From the NCBI GenBank assembly GCA_028564675.1, contig JAOVVO010000082.1, positions 62,001-126,000 of the forward strand: a stretch of 64,000 bases of DNA. Direction: 5' to 3'. Under the pieces are notes generated by a model that saw nothing but the letters and a program-made list of their open reading frames with translations, did no database searches and was not told the origin of the DNA. This DNA is from Onchocerca lupi. Lineage: Eukaryota; Nematoda; Chromadorea; Rhabditida; Onchocercidae. Positions 15,001 to 27,327 of this stretch are shown piece after piece. Every line of letters starts with the position of its first letter. Positions within the stretch are counted from its first letter, which is position 1. A program made the position numbers and the translations under genes.

Positions 15001-18000
15001 TTCACTTCAAAAAAAAAAAAAAATTTCCCTTTTTTACATCAATTATTTTATCAGTTTTTACTGAAATTTTTATTATATATTTAATATTAAATTCTAAATA
15101 TTTCATAAGCTCTATCATGGCTAGAAAAAAAAAAAGATCATCATTAAATTATTTTATGAATATTTAAGTATTCGATTAAATATTTGATAAAGGTTAAAAA
15201 AAAAAAATTGACTTTTCAGGAGTTTGATTACAAGCGTATATATATATTTAAATACATTTTTGCATCATTTTTTTTACAGAAAAAAAAAAGTATATTAGGA
15301 AAAGATGATAAAACGGAATATTCTGATGAAAACAATTATTTGCATGTTTTCAATTTTGATTATTAATTTTTAATAGTTTTTTTTTAATTATTTGCAATTA
15401 GTATGAACTTATTTAATTAAATATTTATGAAGCATAGAATGAAGATTAATTTAAACTAAAATGAACAAATTCATAAAATATTCTCAATTTAAATAGCATA
15501 AGACATTTACGAAATACTTTCACTTTCATAAATTATGTATTTAAGTAATTATCAAAAAAAAAAAACGAATAACTATTCTTTCAACCTAAGTTTAAAATTT
15601 GAAAGAAAAAAAAAAGATCTATTCCTATGTATTTCGACTAAATCAGGGACAATATTTTAATTTTAATTGCTAATCATTAACTTAAATTATTGTATTTGAA
15701 ATCGATTATTATATTTTAAAAATTTAAATTATTATATTTAAAATCGATTATTATATTTAAAATAGATAATTGATTCTAATATGATGCAAACCTGAATAAT
15801 GTAAAGTACCATTCGTGTTTTTTCATGCTTCAATACGAGTACCATCTATTCAATCTTATAATAGTGTTATATATTTCTTTAAAAAAGTTTCTTAATAAAA
15901 TTAAGAATTTATTTCAGTTCATTATTTAAAAATTTATTCAAGTTTATTATTTGAAAAATATTACTTTTGAAATTTAAAAATTTCAAGATAAGAATACCAA
16001 AAAAAAAAGAAAAAAAAAAATGAGATATCGATTTCCTAAATTTATAGATTTCCTAAGTTAAAAAATGACAATTGTTTGCAAGATAGAAAAAGAAAGAAGA
16101 AAAATAGTAGTGCTTTTTTAGTTATTTTCAAGAAATGAAAATAAAAGAGAGAATAAATTTGATTAATCTAAAATAGAATCCATATCTTTCGCTGAATTTT
16201 TTTAGTTTCCTGAAATTTGAAGTTGAAATTAAATTATCATGTATTAATTTCAATAAAATCAATATGAGACAATTTCTAAAAATAGAAATTTTCATTCGGA
16301 ATTGCAAAAGAAAACTTTGACAAAATAAGTTTGAAATAATTTTAAATATTATTTGAAAATTTACTTGAAATAGTTTATTATCATGCGATATAATAGTTTC
16401 TCAATTATATAATTGCATAAATTTATGCAAAAATTTTACGTATAATTAATGAATTTAATGAATGATTGATGAAACATTCTTACCACCAGAATTTACTTCA
16501 CAAATCTTTTAAATTGGATTTTAAATTGAGAAATGATTTTTCTAATTGATAGAAAATAATGAGAAATGTAAATTGTGCATAATTTGATAGTCCATAAAAT
16601 TTCACAACAAGACTAGTAATTAATTTGAATCTCTAATTTGAATAATTTGAAATTGAAACTTTTTCAATCAAAAATTGTCTAATTGTTTATTGATAATGGC
16701 ATTTCAAAAAAAATTCATGAGAGCGAGAAAACGAATGAAGAAATTTCTAAGTTTATGGATATACTTTAAAATTTTTTGATTCAAGAAATGAATTCAAATT
16801 CAATTAGTAGCGCTAAAATTACCAAGATGAGGATAAGCTATATCGCTTCTTCTATTTGTCCTAGGCCTGGGATAAATAGGCCTAGCATGTTATCATGGAA
16901 AAGAGACTTAATTATGGTTCAATTTAGGTTAGAATAATTTATAAACCATTCAGATAATTTGGCATATACTCAATATGCACTAAATCATTGGGAACGAAGT
17001 AAAGTTAAAGAAAAATGCTTGATAGATAGCTGATTTGAATTTAATTTCTTCATTTTAGATCGTTTTTTAAGTATTAGTATTAATCAGTATTAATTAATAC
17101 TTTCATATAAAATCAAAGTTTAAATAGTTTCACTTGAATTGCTCATATTTCCCGCATTTTTTTCTTCGCTTAATTCAAAAATTTCCTAAAATCAAAAATA
17201 AAAATAGCAAGCTAAAAAAAAAAAGAACGGAAAAAAGTATCTGTTTTGAATTTGAGTTAAAAAGTTACAAAAAGGTAAAGCCAAGAAATGATCATGAGCA
17301 GATAAACTCAAAACTGTCATAATTTTTCAAAATTTTTTGATATTTTCTGTGTTATTTTTTTCAGCTAAAAAATTTTGTTACAAAAAAGAAAAAAAGCAAA
17401 AACCACAGTATTCCATTTATACCTAAAAAATGAACGTGGACGGGTATACTGTAGTTAACAACCGTAATCCTTTTTTTTTTCTATGACGAATAATACTTTC
17501 ATAGTATTTGTTGCATACTTTTTTCAATTGCGAAAAAAAAAAAATCATGAAATCATTCAATTGTCAACATGTAAAAGCGAAAATTCCAATTTTGCTGAAT
17601 CATTTATGCAGAAAATTATCAAAAATTACTTTTGCTTCACAATGCACAAATGTTAAGTATTATCAAGAAATACTTATTAAACAAAAAAATATGTCGCTGA
17701 AAATTTCTTATTTTCATATTCATCAAATTTTGCATTCATTTTAAACATTACTTAATCTTTTCTTCTTTTTTTTTCTTTTTTTTTTTTTTTGCTTCACTAG
17801 ACTTTCAATTTAAAGCTAAAAAAATTTCCAAAAGATTTTTGGATAAACATTATCTGAAATAGGAAATAAAATGAATTTATTAAATTTCATGTATAATAAA
17901 TGACTTCTCATAATTTATAATCAAAAGATGACAGAAACTTTCTCAGTTGAAACCATTTTTGGTCTGTGAGCTATTATAATAGCACAGGTTTGCTGATAAT

Positions 18001-18611
18001 TGATAATGATAAACTCTGATAGGTCATAAATCAAAAGTAACTCGAAGCAAATTCTATTCTTAAATTATTCGACTCTAGAAATACAATCAATTATAATATC
18101 GTATAATCATAATTGATAATACACATAAGTTAAATTCGTATTAAAAAAATTAAATGAATAATTTTTGTCAGATTTAAATTTATCATCAAAATTTGAATAA
18201 AACTTACTGTAATAAAATTCACGAATTTTCTTGATTAAGATGAAAAATGCCACATTTTATAAAATTCTTTTTATTATTTTATTGATTTTTAAGCTTTTCG
18301 AAATTATGTTTCACTTCATCAGAAATTTTCCTCGTTTCAACAATCTTTAACCTTTTTTATGATAATTAACCTAAAAATTTGCGATATTCTGTAATTTTCT
18401 AGCAAAAGTATTAATTTCATTATTAAAATTTCTTTAAAATAATATACAAATTAATATTATTCGAGGATTTGAGATTAAATATTTTAATGCTAGAAAGGCT
18501 ACCTCCGAATAAATCATTGTCGTAGGTCCACGGATATTCAGCACTTTTGGATTGTAGTATCAATGAATAAATAAAAGGTATCCAACTTGGAAAAGTTTTA
18601 ATTATTGCCAT
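6070..18611 (-). CDS. Carbonic anhydrase-related protein (CA10/CA11-like), secreted, acatalytic
   Basis: Nine coding exons in transcript order: 18611-18503, 8734-8598, 8207-8098, 7943-7847, 7652-7557, 7257-7191, 7015-6861, 6618-6487, 6165-6070. Phases agree and give 332 residues. Exon 1 encodes a hydrophobic signal peptide, then WTYDNDLFG, which joins GPDFWGLVN in exon 2 as in CA10/CA11 and nematode CAH-1/CAH-2. The alpha-carbonic anhydrase fold follows (SGGPSSPYR, GSEHTIDR, TYEGSLTFPGC). Of the three zinc histidines only one remains: V126 and Q153 replace the first and third, and H128 keeps the second. The protein should therefore not hydrate CO2. Vertebrate CA10/CA11 are secreted neurexin ligands; a similar adhesive or synaptic role here is inference. 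The C-terminal tail has two Cys and is basic. A TTTCAG acceptor lies 3 bases before the ATG. Confidence 0.94.
6158..6213 (-). other. Duplicated in-frame 3' splice site before the last CA-related exon
   Basis: The 20-base segment containing the acceptor and exon start occurs twice, at 6158-6177 and 6194-6213, separated by a T run. The period is 36 bases (12 codons). The coding exon can begin at 6165, or at 6201 without frame change; the longer form inserts a lysine-rich stretch (AKSKKKKKEYFQ). Both sites read TTTCAG on the minus strand. Confidence 0.75.
7257..7310 (-). other. Triplicated exon-start plus acceptor at CA-related exon 6
   Basis: On the minus strand the exon begins CTTGGTACAGTAT after ATTTCAG. 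Immediately upstream are two diverged copies of the same unit, CTTGATACAGTAT and TTTGATACAGTAT, the second again preceded by a CAG (GTTCCAG). The period is 22 bases, so use of the upstream CAG would shift the frame. Confidence 0.7.
10530..10850. repeat. Tandem ~109 bp repeat, three diverged copies
   Basis: The units share TCATTAATTTATCATATTAA, then a TAGATTT block, an ATAATCACAATCTAATAT-like block and AAATGATAGCAGAATAT. The TCATTAATTTATCAT block starts near 10537, 10648 and 10757. It lies inside the long intron of the CA-related gene. Confidence 0.75.
12496..12600. repeat. Two tandem copies of a ~52 bp unit
   Basis: Both copies contain TTTAACTTAAATGAGAA followed by TTATTAA. They start near 12498 and 12550 within the long CA-related intron. 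Confidence 0.75.
14018..14066. repeat. GA/AG microsatellite
   Basis: A run of AG dinucleotides is interrupted once by GGGAAAGAGAA. It lies in the long CA-related intron. Confidence 0.9.
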
Positions 18612-18617
18612 TACCTG
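18611..18617 (-). promoter_or_regulatory. Acceptor 3 nt before the CA-related start codon (trans-splice or 5'UTR intron)
   Basis: On the minus strand TTTCAG is followed directly by gta and then the ATG. In nematodes such an acceptor just before the start usually receives a spliced leader. An upstream 5'UTR exon would look the same from genomic sequence. Confidence 0.55.
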
Positions 18618-19012
18618 AAATTATTTACGTGCAAGAATTGAGCAAGAAATTGATTATGATTAATCTTTTTGAAAATTTTTGAAATATTCCATCATTTTTC
18701 ATCATAATCATTAATTTTTATTTGCTAAAATATTACTCCAAAGATTAATTATCAATTGTGAGCATTATCACAAAATTCTTTAACGATATTAAATTTAGAT
18801 CAGTTAAGTCTTCGGACAAAAATGAAAAGTGCTGAAAAAAAATTTATGAAAAAATTTCACGAATTTATACAAAAATTTATTGATCGAATAAAAAATGATC
18901 TTTCATCGTTTATAAGCATTTTCAAATGAGAAAGTAAAATGAAATTTTCTAGAAATGATCAATTTCTTTGGATATTTTTCTAATAATTGCTTGTAATATA
19001 AATGAAAAATCA

Positions 19013-19075
19013 TTGTTTCGTCAATCAATAAAATTTTTTTCCTTTTTTTTTTTTCTTTATTGATTGACGAAATAA
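19013..19075. repeat. Near-perfect inverted repeat (hairpin)
   Basis: TTTCGTCAATCAATAAA at 19016-19032 is matched by its exact reverse complement at 19056-19072. The match extends about 3 bases outward past one mismatch. The loop is a 23-base T-rich tract. It could be a short palindromic element or a structured transcript. Confidence 0.8.
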
Positions 19076-22000
19076 TCTCATTGAATCAAAAAGCAAAAGA
19101 TATCATTTGAATATTGCATGAATTTTAATGAAATTTTGCAAAAAATTAATAATTATTAAACAACAATTCAAGCTTAATTTTTGATAAATATTGAATTGAT
19201 AAGTTGAATTTTGCAATGATATAAACTTAATTTCAAAAATATCAGATTTATGCATATTTTTTAAAGAATCATTTCATTTTGCTTGTCTCATTTTAGCTAT
19301 GAAATGATAATTAGCCAATTTATGCATAACGCCTAATTAAGCATATATTAGATTCAATCATTAAATCGAATTATTAATAGTTTGTTATTTCGTGCATCGT
19401 ATACGATATCATTTGAAATAATCATTCTTGGCCAAGATATCATTTGGATTGTGATCCTATTTTTCTGGCTATGAATGATATTTGAAACAAATTCATATGA
19501 TAGGACAAAGAAAATTTATACGGTAAATTTTTTCAAGCTAAAAATATTAACAAGACTATGGTAAGGAGAAAGTATTGAAAATTCATTTAAAAATTATTGG
19601 ACGAGCAAAAAAAAAAAAAAAAAAAAATTACATGGACAAATACGACAGTATAATTATTAAAAAAAAAAAAAACGTAGTATATGTAAAATCTGCTTAAAAT
19701 AATTATTAAAAAATTGAAATTATTTTGAAAATTTACTTCAAAAATTTGAATTTTTAAAATTAAGAATGAATAGTAGCTCAATTAAATTAGGCTAATATAA
19801 GATTAAATTTTAGAAGCTAAAATTCTAAACGAATAATGCTCAAGAGTAGCAGTTGAACAAATAAAACAAGGCCAAATTTGATGACTAATAACTGATTGGC
19901 CCTAAACTTATGACCTCATTAGAAGACAAGCAAAATGCTTCATACATGATTTGTGGCCAAGAAAAGCATTTAAGAGCCTCAATTGATAGTCCGGACAATT
20001 GTTCATTTCTAGACATATTTAGGTAAACAAGTAAGCAACAAAGATATTATGAGGTAAATAAAATGGATTGTAAATATGCAATGCGTAAATAAATAAATTG
20101 ATTGATGAGAAATGAGAATAATTTACAATTCAGGTAAGCAATATTAATTAATTATGGCAAAGATTAAAATGAAATTCAAGCTCATTATTATTATAATTAG
20201 AAATTAAAATTGTTTCGGAATCTTTGATAAATTCATTCAAATTAAGGGTATATGAAATGGAAAAATTCGAAAATATTATAAATCACTTTTCTTCTAAATA
20301 TCAATTTTAATTTAATCAAAAAATCGTCGAAATTATAATAAATGCCGTATCAGAATCAGTGAGCAATTCAGAAATCTTTCATATTTCACACGTTTTTTTT
20401 TTTTTTTTTTTTAATAAAAAAGAAAAATTTTTTGAAAAATTTGAAAGATTTTTTTTTTTTTTTTCATTACTACAATATATAATTTACATTCCCACGAATA
20501 TTTATTTCATACTGTGCAATTTCATCAATCTTCTGCAAATACTAATTCTGGAAAAAGTCTGTTCAAATCAAATATTTGCATAAATTTTTTTTTTTTTTAA
20601 GTTATCATTTATATATTATAAGTCTATAAAATTTGAAAATTATATGTCTAATAATATATGCATTTATTTAATTTTCTACTCAAAATTTTGATCACATTTT
20701 GAATTTCTTGTTTCTTATATAATTTTGAAAAAAATCAAGTCTTTCCTTCCATTAAGCAAAAATTAAAATTCAAAATTGAATAAAAGTATATTTCTAATAA
20801 TTAAAAAATTTAAATTAGCATTCAAATTCATAGTTAAACAAAAATATTTGCTAAAAATCGAAAGCACGAAGCAATATATTTAGAAATAATCATGAAAAGT
20901 ACAATTCGTCAAAAAACTTATTGAATGCTAAAATATTCCAAGAAATAATCTTGGCTTAATAAAATGGAATTAAATGTGATCAAAGAAATGTCAAAAGCTT
21001 AAAGTTAATCCTAACTATCAATCTTGAAGGCATTTATGATTTTTTCAATTTTTCTCTTTTTTGAGAATTTTAATTTCAGAAAAAAAAAAACAAAAAAAAA
21101 AAAAAAAACTCGAAATAACAACCATATAAATTAAGTAATGTTGATATATTAATTATTAGCATTAATTATAATTGAGATTATTCTTAAGATTTTTAATAAG
21201 TGCTACCCGCGTTTGACGTGATTTCCACGTTTTCCACGTTAAACAATTACATACATATTTAAATTTACTACAAATGGTGCATTTTTTATTTAAAATTTCA
21301 AAAACAATAATAAAGAAATAAATTTTTTCTCAAAACAACAATCGTATATTTAGAACTATTTAACTGTTTCTTTAATTAAATTCTATTAGCATGCGAAATT
21401 TGTATTCATTCATTAGATTTACTGATTTTATGATCAGCGAATTACGTGTACTAAGTGTATTAAGTCTTCTTCTGTAGTCATTACTTGATGATCAGTTAAA
21501 TATGTTACATATATTATTTACGTATTCACGTTTGACTTTCACGTAAAACATTCTTATTACAATCAATTGATTTTTATGAATTTAATTTGAAATTTTATTT
21601 TTGAAACTGTCATGCATAAAAAATGAATTTGTTGTATATATATGTATATGATAGAACTAGAAATAATATTCGAGAATGCGCTATCAATGACAAATTAACG
21701 CCTGATCGAAAAGTTTATTCAAAAAAAAAAAAAAAAAACGAATTTTTTATAAATGAAATATTTTGAAAACAAAAATAGAAATTTAATTCTGCAGTAAAAA
21801 ATTTAATTCTTCATTTAATCTGCAGTATTCTTTTAATAAAAATTTTACAAAAATGTTGCTATGGCTCCAAATTTTCGAATGCGTTTTCCTAGAAATAAAT
21901 ATCAAATGATCCTAAATTCATTAATTATTTCTATTTTATCCCTTAATCTCATTCATAAGATTAAAATATATTAATTAATCTAATGGAACGAAATTTTGAA

Positions 22001-22189
22001 AATTAAAAAAAGATGAATCTTCATTATGCTGAAAGAGGCTAATAAGAAATATTCTTTCTTCGGCATTAACTATCACATTGTTATAAATTATGTAAAAATT
22101 TGACAGGAATGATTCAAGCAGATTAAAATATGAAAATAAAGTTAATTTATTAAAATGATGCCTGGATCATAGTATTAGATTAATTTAAT

Positions 22190-22332
22190 TAATTAATTTT
22201 GAGAATTACTAATCTATGATAATATTATCGAAATTAAATTCAAATTAAAAATGATCTATGATAATAGAAAATTAATTTTGAGAATTACTCATCTATGATA
22301 ATATTATCAAAATTAAGTTCAAATTAAAAACG
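22190..22332. repeat. Tandem duplication, period ~79 bp
   Basis: TTTTGAGAATTACT, CATCTATGATAATATTATC and AAATTCAAATTAAAAA recur in the same order, the first copy near 22197 and the second near 22276. The copies differ at a few positions. Confidence 0.8.
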
Positions 22333-24505
22333 CGAGAAGTCTTTAAATAATTTTAAAATTTCCATTTTTGCTCAAAATTGAATTATGATTAGTAAAAATC
22401 CATACTTGGATATGTAAATAAATAAACCTGAACATGTGAATAAATATTGTATAATATGTAAATTATTGCATGATATCAAATGATATATTAAAATTTCACT
22501 TAAGTGATATATAATTTATGTACGAAAACTAATTGGAAAATAAAGTAAAAATTGTATGCAAAAATTTTTTTATTTTAATATAATTCTCATTATTTTTCAC
22601 ATAAAAATTTGTTGCATTTCTTTTTATCAGTATTTCAATTCTATTTTCTAACTTTTACAAGTTCCATCTATTTTTATATTGTTCAAAGTTTATATTGAAA
22701 AAAAATTTAACTCTATCATTTAAGGATAATTTATTGTACTTGAAATATTTTTATCTTATATGTAAGAAATTAATGAAAAAAAGAAAAAAAAAATGAAAAT
22801 TATAAAAAAAAATTAACTTTCACAAAGCATATAATCAAAATTATCGACTTACAGAACTTTATAAGTTCATATTGAATTCATATTATCCCTAACTATTAGA
22901 TATTTAAATTTAAGCCAAATTAAAAATATATAATTTGAGCATAAAATTTTTTCATTAAAGAATATAAATGATAATCCTACATCATTGTAATATTTTATTG
23001 AAAAGTTAATATTGTCATCAGTTGTTTTTTCTGATAAAGAAAGTATTAATTTTTCAAACTTATTTAAAATTATTGAATCGCTAGTGATAAACGAGATCAA
23101 TTCTTTATAGTTTGATATGGATACATTGATTTTGTCTCTGAATGAGGATGTTTAAGAAGCATAAATTCAAATTTGGAAGCATAAATTTAAATTTAAAAAG
23201 CACAAATCCAAATTCAGAAAATTATTTTGCATCAAAAAAAAAAGAAAAAAAAGAAAGGAAAATCTCCCATATTTTGCATTTAAATAAATTAGCATTCGAA
23301 GAGAATTTCGAATCATTTTCCTTAACTAATACAATTATGATTATAAATGACTTTATCAAATTGTCTATGTAATTAACAAAGTTCTACATATTTAAAATTC
23401 CAAAATATTCACAATTTACTTAAAAATACAAACTAAAATTTAAAATAAAAATAATTATTATTCTTTGCCAAAAATAAATATTTTGCAAAAGAAATAACTC
23501 AAATGTAAATAATATTCAAACTGACGTGAAATATGAATGTAGGTCAAAGTTCATGAAAAAACTTTCTTAAACTTATTGTCCTTTCTTTAAAGAAAAAAAA
23601 TAGTCAATAATAAGCTTAAATTCTAGTGAACATATTCAAAATCTGAAGCTGTAATTAATTAACTTAATAGCACACATAATAAAATACTACTTGAATTAAA
23701 CGTATTATCCTTTGCTTAGCTATACATATATTAAATATTCTTTTAATTACTGAATCCAAAGGAAGTCTGAATAGTCAGTTAAAAATTTAAAAATTTAAAA
23801 AAAAAAAGAGACTTCGAAAAAATATTAAAACTAATAAAAACTCTGACTAAGCAGATTTATTAGCATTATTATGAGCCAAGTCGATTTTGTTTCATTTGCT
23901 CAGCAAATCTTTGAAGGAAATTTTAAATTTGTTCCATTTAAATAGTTTTTCACATTGTCTGTCTCTTCCCTTTGTTTACTAAACAAAAGCTATCTTTCAC
24001 TTGAAGAATTTTACATAATGTTAGCTCATAATTCCCCATTTTGAAGCAATGATGAAGAAGGATGTGCTTTTGAATTTTTTTCAAAAAAAAAAGTTAAATG
24101 AACTTGAAATCTTCTTTTCCACCATCTCTTTTTCCTTTAGAAATTAAAATTCAATATCGCTTTGCTTTTAATTTGCCTTATTTTATATTTTTTAAAGATT
24201 GAACTTTTAAAAAAGAAATTCAATTCATGAATAAAAAACTATGAAAATTTATAGAAATGAAATTTATGGATAAAAATTTTTTATATAGCACTCAGATTCG
24301 AAGCATTTGATGAATTAACTCGATTCAATAAATTAAAATCTTCAGTTATAAGTATTAGAATTGATTGATATTCTTCGAACAGTTCAATCAATTCTAAGAT
24401 TTATGTTTTGAAATTTATCGAAAATCTTGAAGTCACAGCAAGTTGACATTAAATAATTGAAAATTTTCTTTACGAATCTATCTGATCACTAAAGATGCAC
24501 GTAAA

Positions 24506-24832
24506 TTGCGTTTTAGCACGAAACATGAGCATAAATCATTTTTTCATCGCAAGCGCTCACGTATATCTCATTTCATCGCTATGCACAAGCATATAACCCG
24601 TTTACTGCATATGTCCTTGACTTATTTAATCGCGAAACATATTACTACTGAAAACAGTCGATCGAAATATTGTATTTTGTTTTCCAAATTTCATTTGTTT
24701 TCAAATGCGATATTTCAAACTTTAATTTCCTTTTATTTTCAAACTTATTTTCCAAACTTAACTTATTTTACTGGGGAGTTTTCTAGTTTCTATCCCAAAA
24801 TTGTCTCAAATATAAAACAATTTTTTCGCTGA
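24506..24832 (+). other. Unrecognised 108-codon open frame
   Basis: This is the longest uninterrupted frame in the gene-poor region and has above-background GC in its first half. The translation is basic and His/Lys/Arg-rich at first, then Phe/Ser-rich. It shows no family I recognise. It starts right after a TTTTAG that could be an acceptor. A chance frame is at least as likely as a gene. Confidence 0.15.
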
Positions 24833-27126
24833 AGTTTTTAAAGCAAAAGAAAGAAATTATCAAAATAGATTGTTTAATAGAATTTGAGATTTTAGTTTTC
24901 AATTTCTATGATCAGAATGACAACAAATAATAATTTCAAATGATTGCTATGCAATAACAAAATGATATAAAGAAATAAAATTTGAAAAATAAATTTCAAG
25001 AAATGTCAAGAAGATATTAAATCTTTTTGAAAAATTAAGCAACAAAAGAAGTAAATTTTTTTTTCTTTTCAATTCAATAACTGGATCATAATCAATAAAG
25101 TTTAATGTTTAATTGGTATTTTTTAACTTTGCAATATTCATAGCTTAATTGTCTATTTCTCATTTTACAATATTTAGTTAAGGTTTTTTTTTTTTTCCTC
25201 ATAAAACTAAACTAAACGAATTATTTGTTATGCAAAAAATTTATGGAATGAATGGAAAAATTGTCTATACATTTAATAATTAACACTTTACATTTGAATT
25301 TATTTATTCATATTATCCAATATGTTCCTTTCAGAAAAAATATTTTCAAGTGATAATTCTAAATGAAATACTTTGAGGCAATAATTTTAAACAGTTATAG
25401 TAAAAAAAAAAAAAAAAAAAAAGTTCTTTAAAATGGATCGAATTTTACCAAATAAAAGATAAATTAAAAAAAAAAAAATTAATCAGTTCTTATTTTTCAA
25501 GCTAATTTATTGTTAAAATTAGTCAATCAGTTAATAATAACAATTCCTTAGAAGTTAATAAAGAGATAAGTGAATGATCATTACATCAATTTAATCAATG
25601 AAGCAAGCCAATCTTATTTAAGCAAAAAAAAAAAAACTTGAATAAAATAATTTATCCTTTCATTTATTGATTTTTACAAGTTTTTTTTTCAAAGTTCATA
25701 ACTTCATAAAAATGAAGCTTTTTTTTTTTTAAATGAAATTTTTTATGAATGCATCATGTTGACATTTATTTATTCTCTCTTCTGAGAAAAAATATATATT
25801 TCATACAATAAATTGGCAACAATTTTAATGGAAAAATTAGCATGCAAAAGAATAAAAGAAAGAAAAGTTATAAAAGTTGTAAGACTAAAATTATTGAAAA
25901 TATATAATCAATTAGTCGCTTGCTACTTTTGAAAAAAATAAAAAAATAAAAAATTCGTAAATAAAAGCGAAAAAATCAATAAGTGAAAGTTTGTTATTAG
26001 CACTATTTTCTATTATAATCGTGATATGACGATATAAATGAGTCTAAAACAGTTCTAATCTAGAAAACTTTATTATTAATAGACAGAGTTGATACTTGCC
26101 TAATTGGTCTAATTTGTTTGGCTTAAATTTTAAAAATGACCATCCATGCTTTCCTTTCATTCTTATCATTCTCGCATTTTTCTGAGCTGATTTCACTTGA
26201 ATAAATTGAATGGATGTTGACGTGAAGAAAGGATTTTACGTGAATGAATAATTATTAGACAAATATAATTAAAAAATTTTATAGTCATCTTTCTTGCATT
26301 TGCACTTTTTTTTTTTCATTTAAACGGAATTTTTTTCATTTTAAAACGTAATCTTTTTCAATTTAATCGTTTTTGACGTTGAAATTTGGTTTAAATGCAA
26401 AAGAAAAAAAAAATGTAAATGCAAGAAAAACGACTATTAAATTAAGATGAATTTTAAAATCATAAGCAATAATTAACTTTATTATTTTCAAATTAATAAA
26501 AAAAAACATTAAAGATGGGATAAAATCAATTTTTTAAAATAAAAAAAAAAGTTGGATATTATGATTAAGCTTAAAATAGGGTGCAAGCTAATAGCAAATA
26601 GATTTTTATGAAAGTCATATATTTGACAATAATTTATTCATGCATTTTTTTTTTCTCGTAATTTATGTATGGCTATTAATTTCTTATTTGAATTACTTAA
26701 AATTTCAAATTGGTAATTATTATTTGTACATTTTTTGGTTGATTTAAAATAAAAATTGCCAATTAATATTAATGAGGAATAATTAAAATTTCGATCAATA
26801 TTTAGTAATGAGGAATATTAATTGGGCTAATTAAGTATTTATTAACTAGTGACTAATTACTATTGAGTGTTTGATTTTCTTTAGATTGAAATTAAAATTT
26901 TTTAATTAAATGTTCTTTAAAAGAATAATTTTTAGTTACCAATCGATTGCATATCTAATCTAACATTATTTTTTATTTTCTTAAAGGAGTAAAGCAAGGA
27001 ATGTTTAAGTAGATGAATTAAGATTTTGCGGTGTCAAAAAAAAAAAAAAAAAAGATTTGAAAAAATTACCTTTAGACAAGATTCTCGAAGATTTTACGTT
27101 TCGAATCTAAAATTAGCTAAGAATGA

Positions 27127-27327
27127 AAGGATAAATTCTCTATCCAAGAATATATACATATATTCTTGGCTCTTTCTACCTTTAATAGATCAAATCCAAC
27201 CGATTACAATGGTCTAGTTCCGGGCTTCATTGTTCAATTGGCTTATTTAGGAATGAAAGTACCAGGCGCATTATTAGGCGCCCTATTTTCTTATTATTTG
27301 ATAATCGTTGTAATAACAGAACGTTAA
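27127..27327 (+). CDS. Possible terminal exon of an unknown membrane protein
   Basis: An open frame runs to a TAA at 27325-27327. Its last ~40 codons stand out from the surroundings by GC content and use of all three codon positions. They encode GLVPGFIVQLAYLGMKVPGA followed by a hydrophobic segment ending VVITER, so at least one membrane span is predicted. The only in-frame ATG is late (27253), so the 5' part would have to come from upstream exons; AATAG before 27189 is a possible acceptor. I do not recognise the family. Alternatives are a transposon fragment, a bacterial (for example endosymbiont) insertion, or chance. Confidence 0.3.
   Translation, partial: KDKFSIQEYIHIFLALSTFNRSNPTDYNGLVPGFIVQLAYLGMKVPGALLGALFSYYLIIVVITER

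Larger units (their letters stand above)
8735..18502 (-). other. 9.8 kb first coding intron of the CA-related gene
   Basis: The other introns of this gene are about 100-390 bases. This one spans 9768 bases and joins the signal-peptide exon to the CA domain in phase (a final g plus gt gives Gly). It contains homopolymers, low-complexity purine/pyrimidine tracts and the repeats listed separately. I see no convincing exon of another gene on either strand. A small extra exon cannot be excluded by eye. Confidence 0.75.
18618..27126. other. Gene-poor AT-rich region upstream of the CA-related gene
   Basis: No exon chain with conserved protein similarity was found on either strand. It holds a hairpin near 19.0 kb, a duplication near 22.2 kb, clusters of ACGT-containing words near 21.2 and 21.5 kb, and an unrecognised open frame near 24.5 kb. 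It probably contains the promoter of the minus-strand CA-related gene. Confidence 0.5.

Noticed and set aside
21190..21560. Clusters of CACGTTT/ACGTGA words as a possible regulatory array
   Set aside because: The spacing is irregular and copies are too degenerate to define a unit; no gene start lies close by.
22867..23100. Minus-strand 77-codon frame
   Set aside because: Very AT-rich, Ile/Asn/Lys/Phe-dominated, with no splice context or family; expected by chance at this composition.
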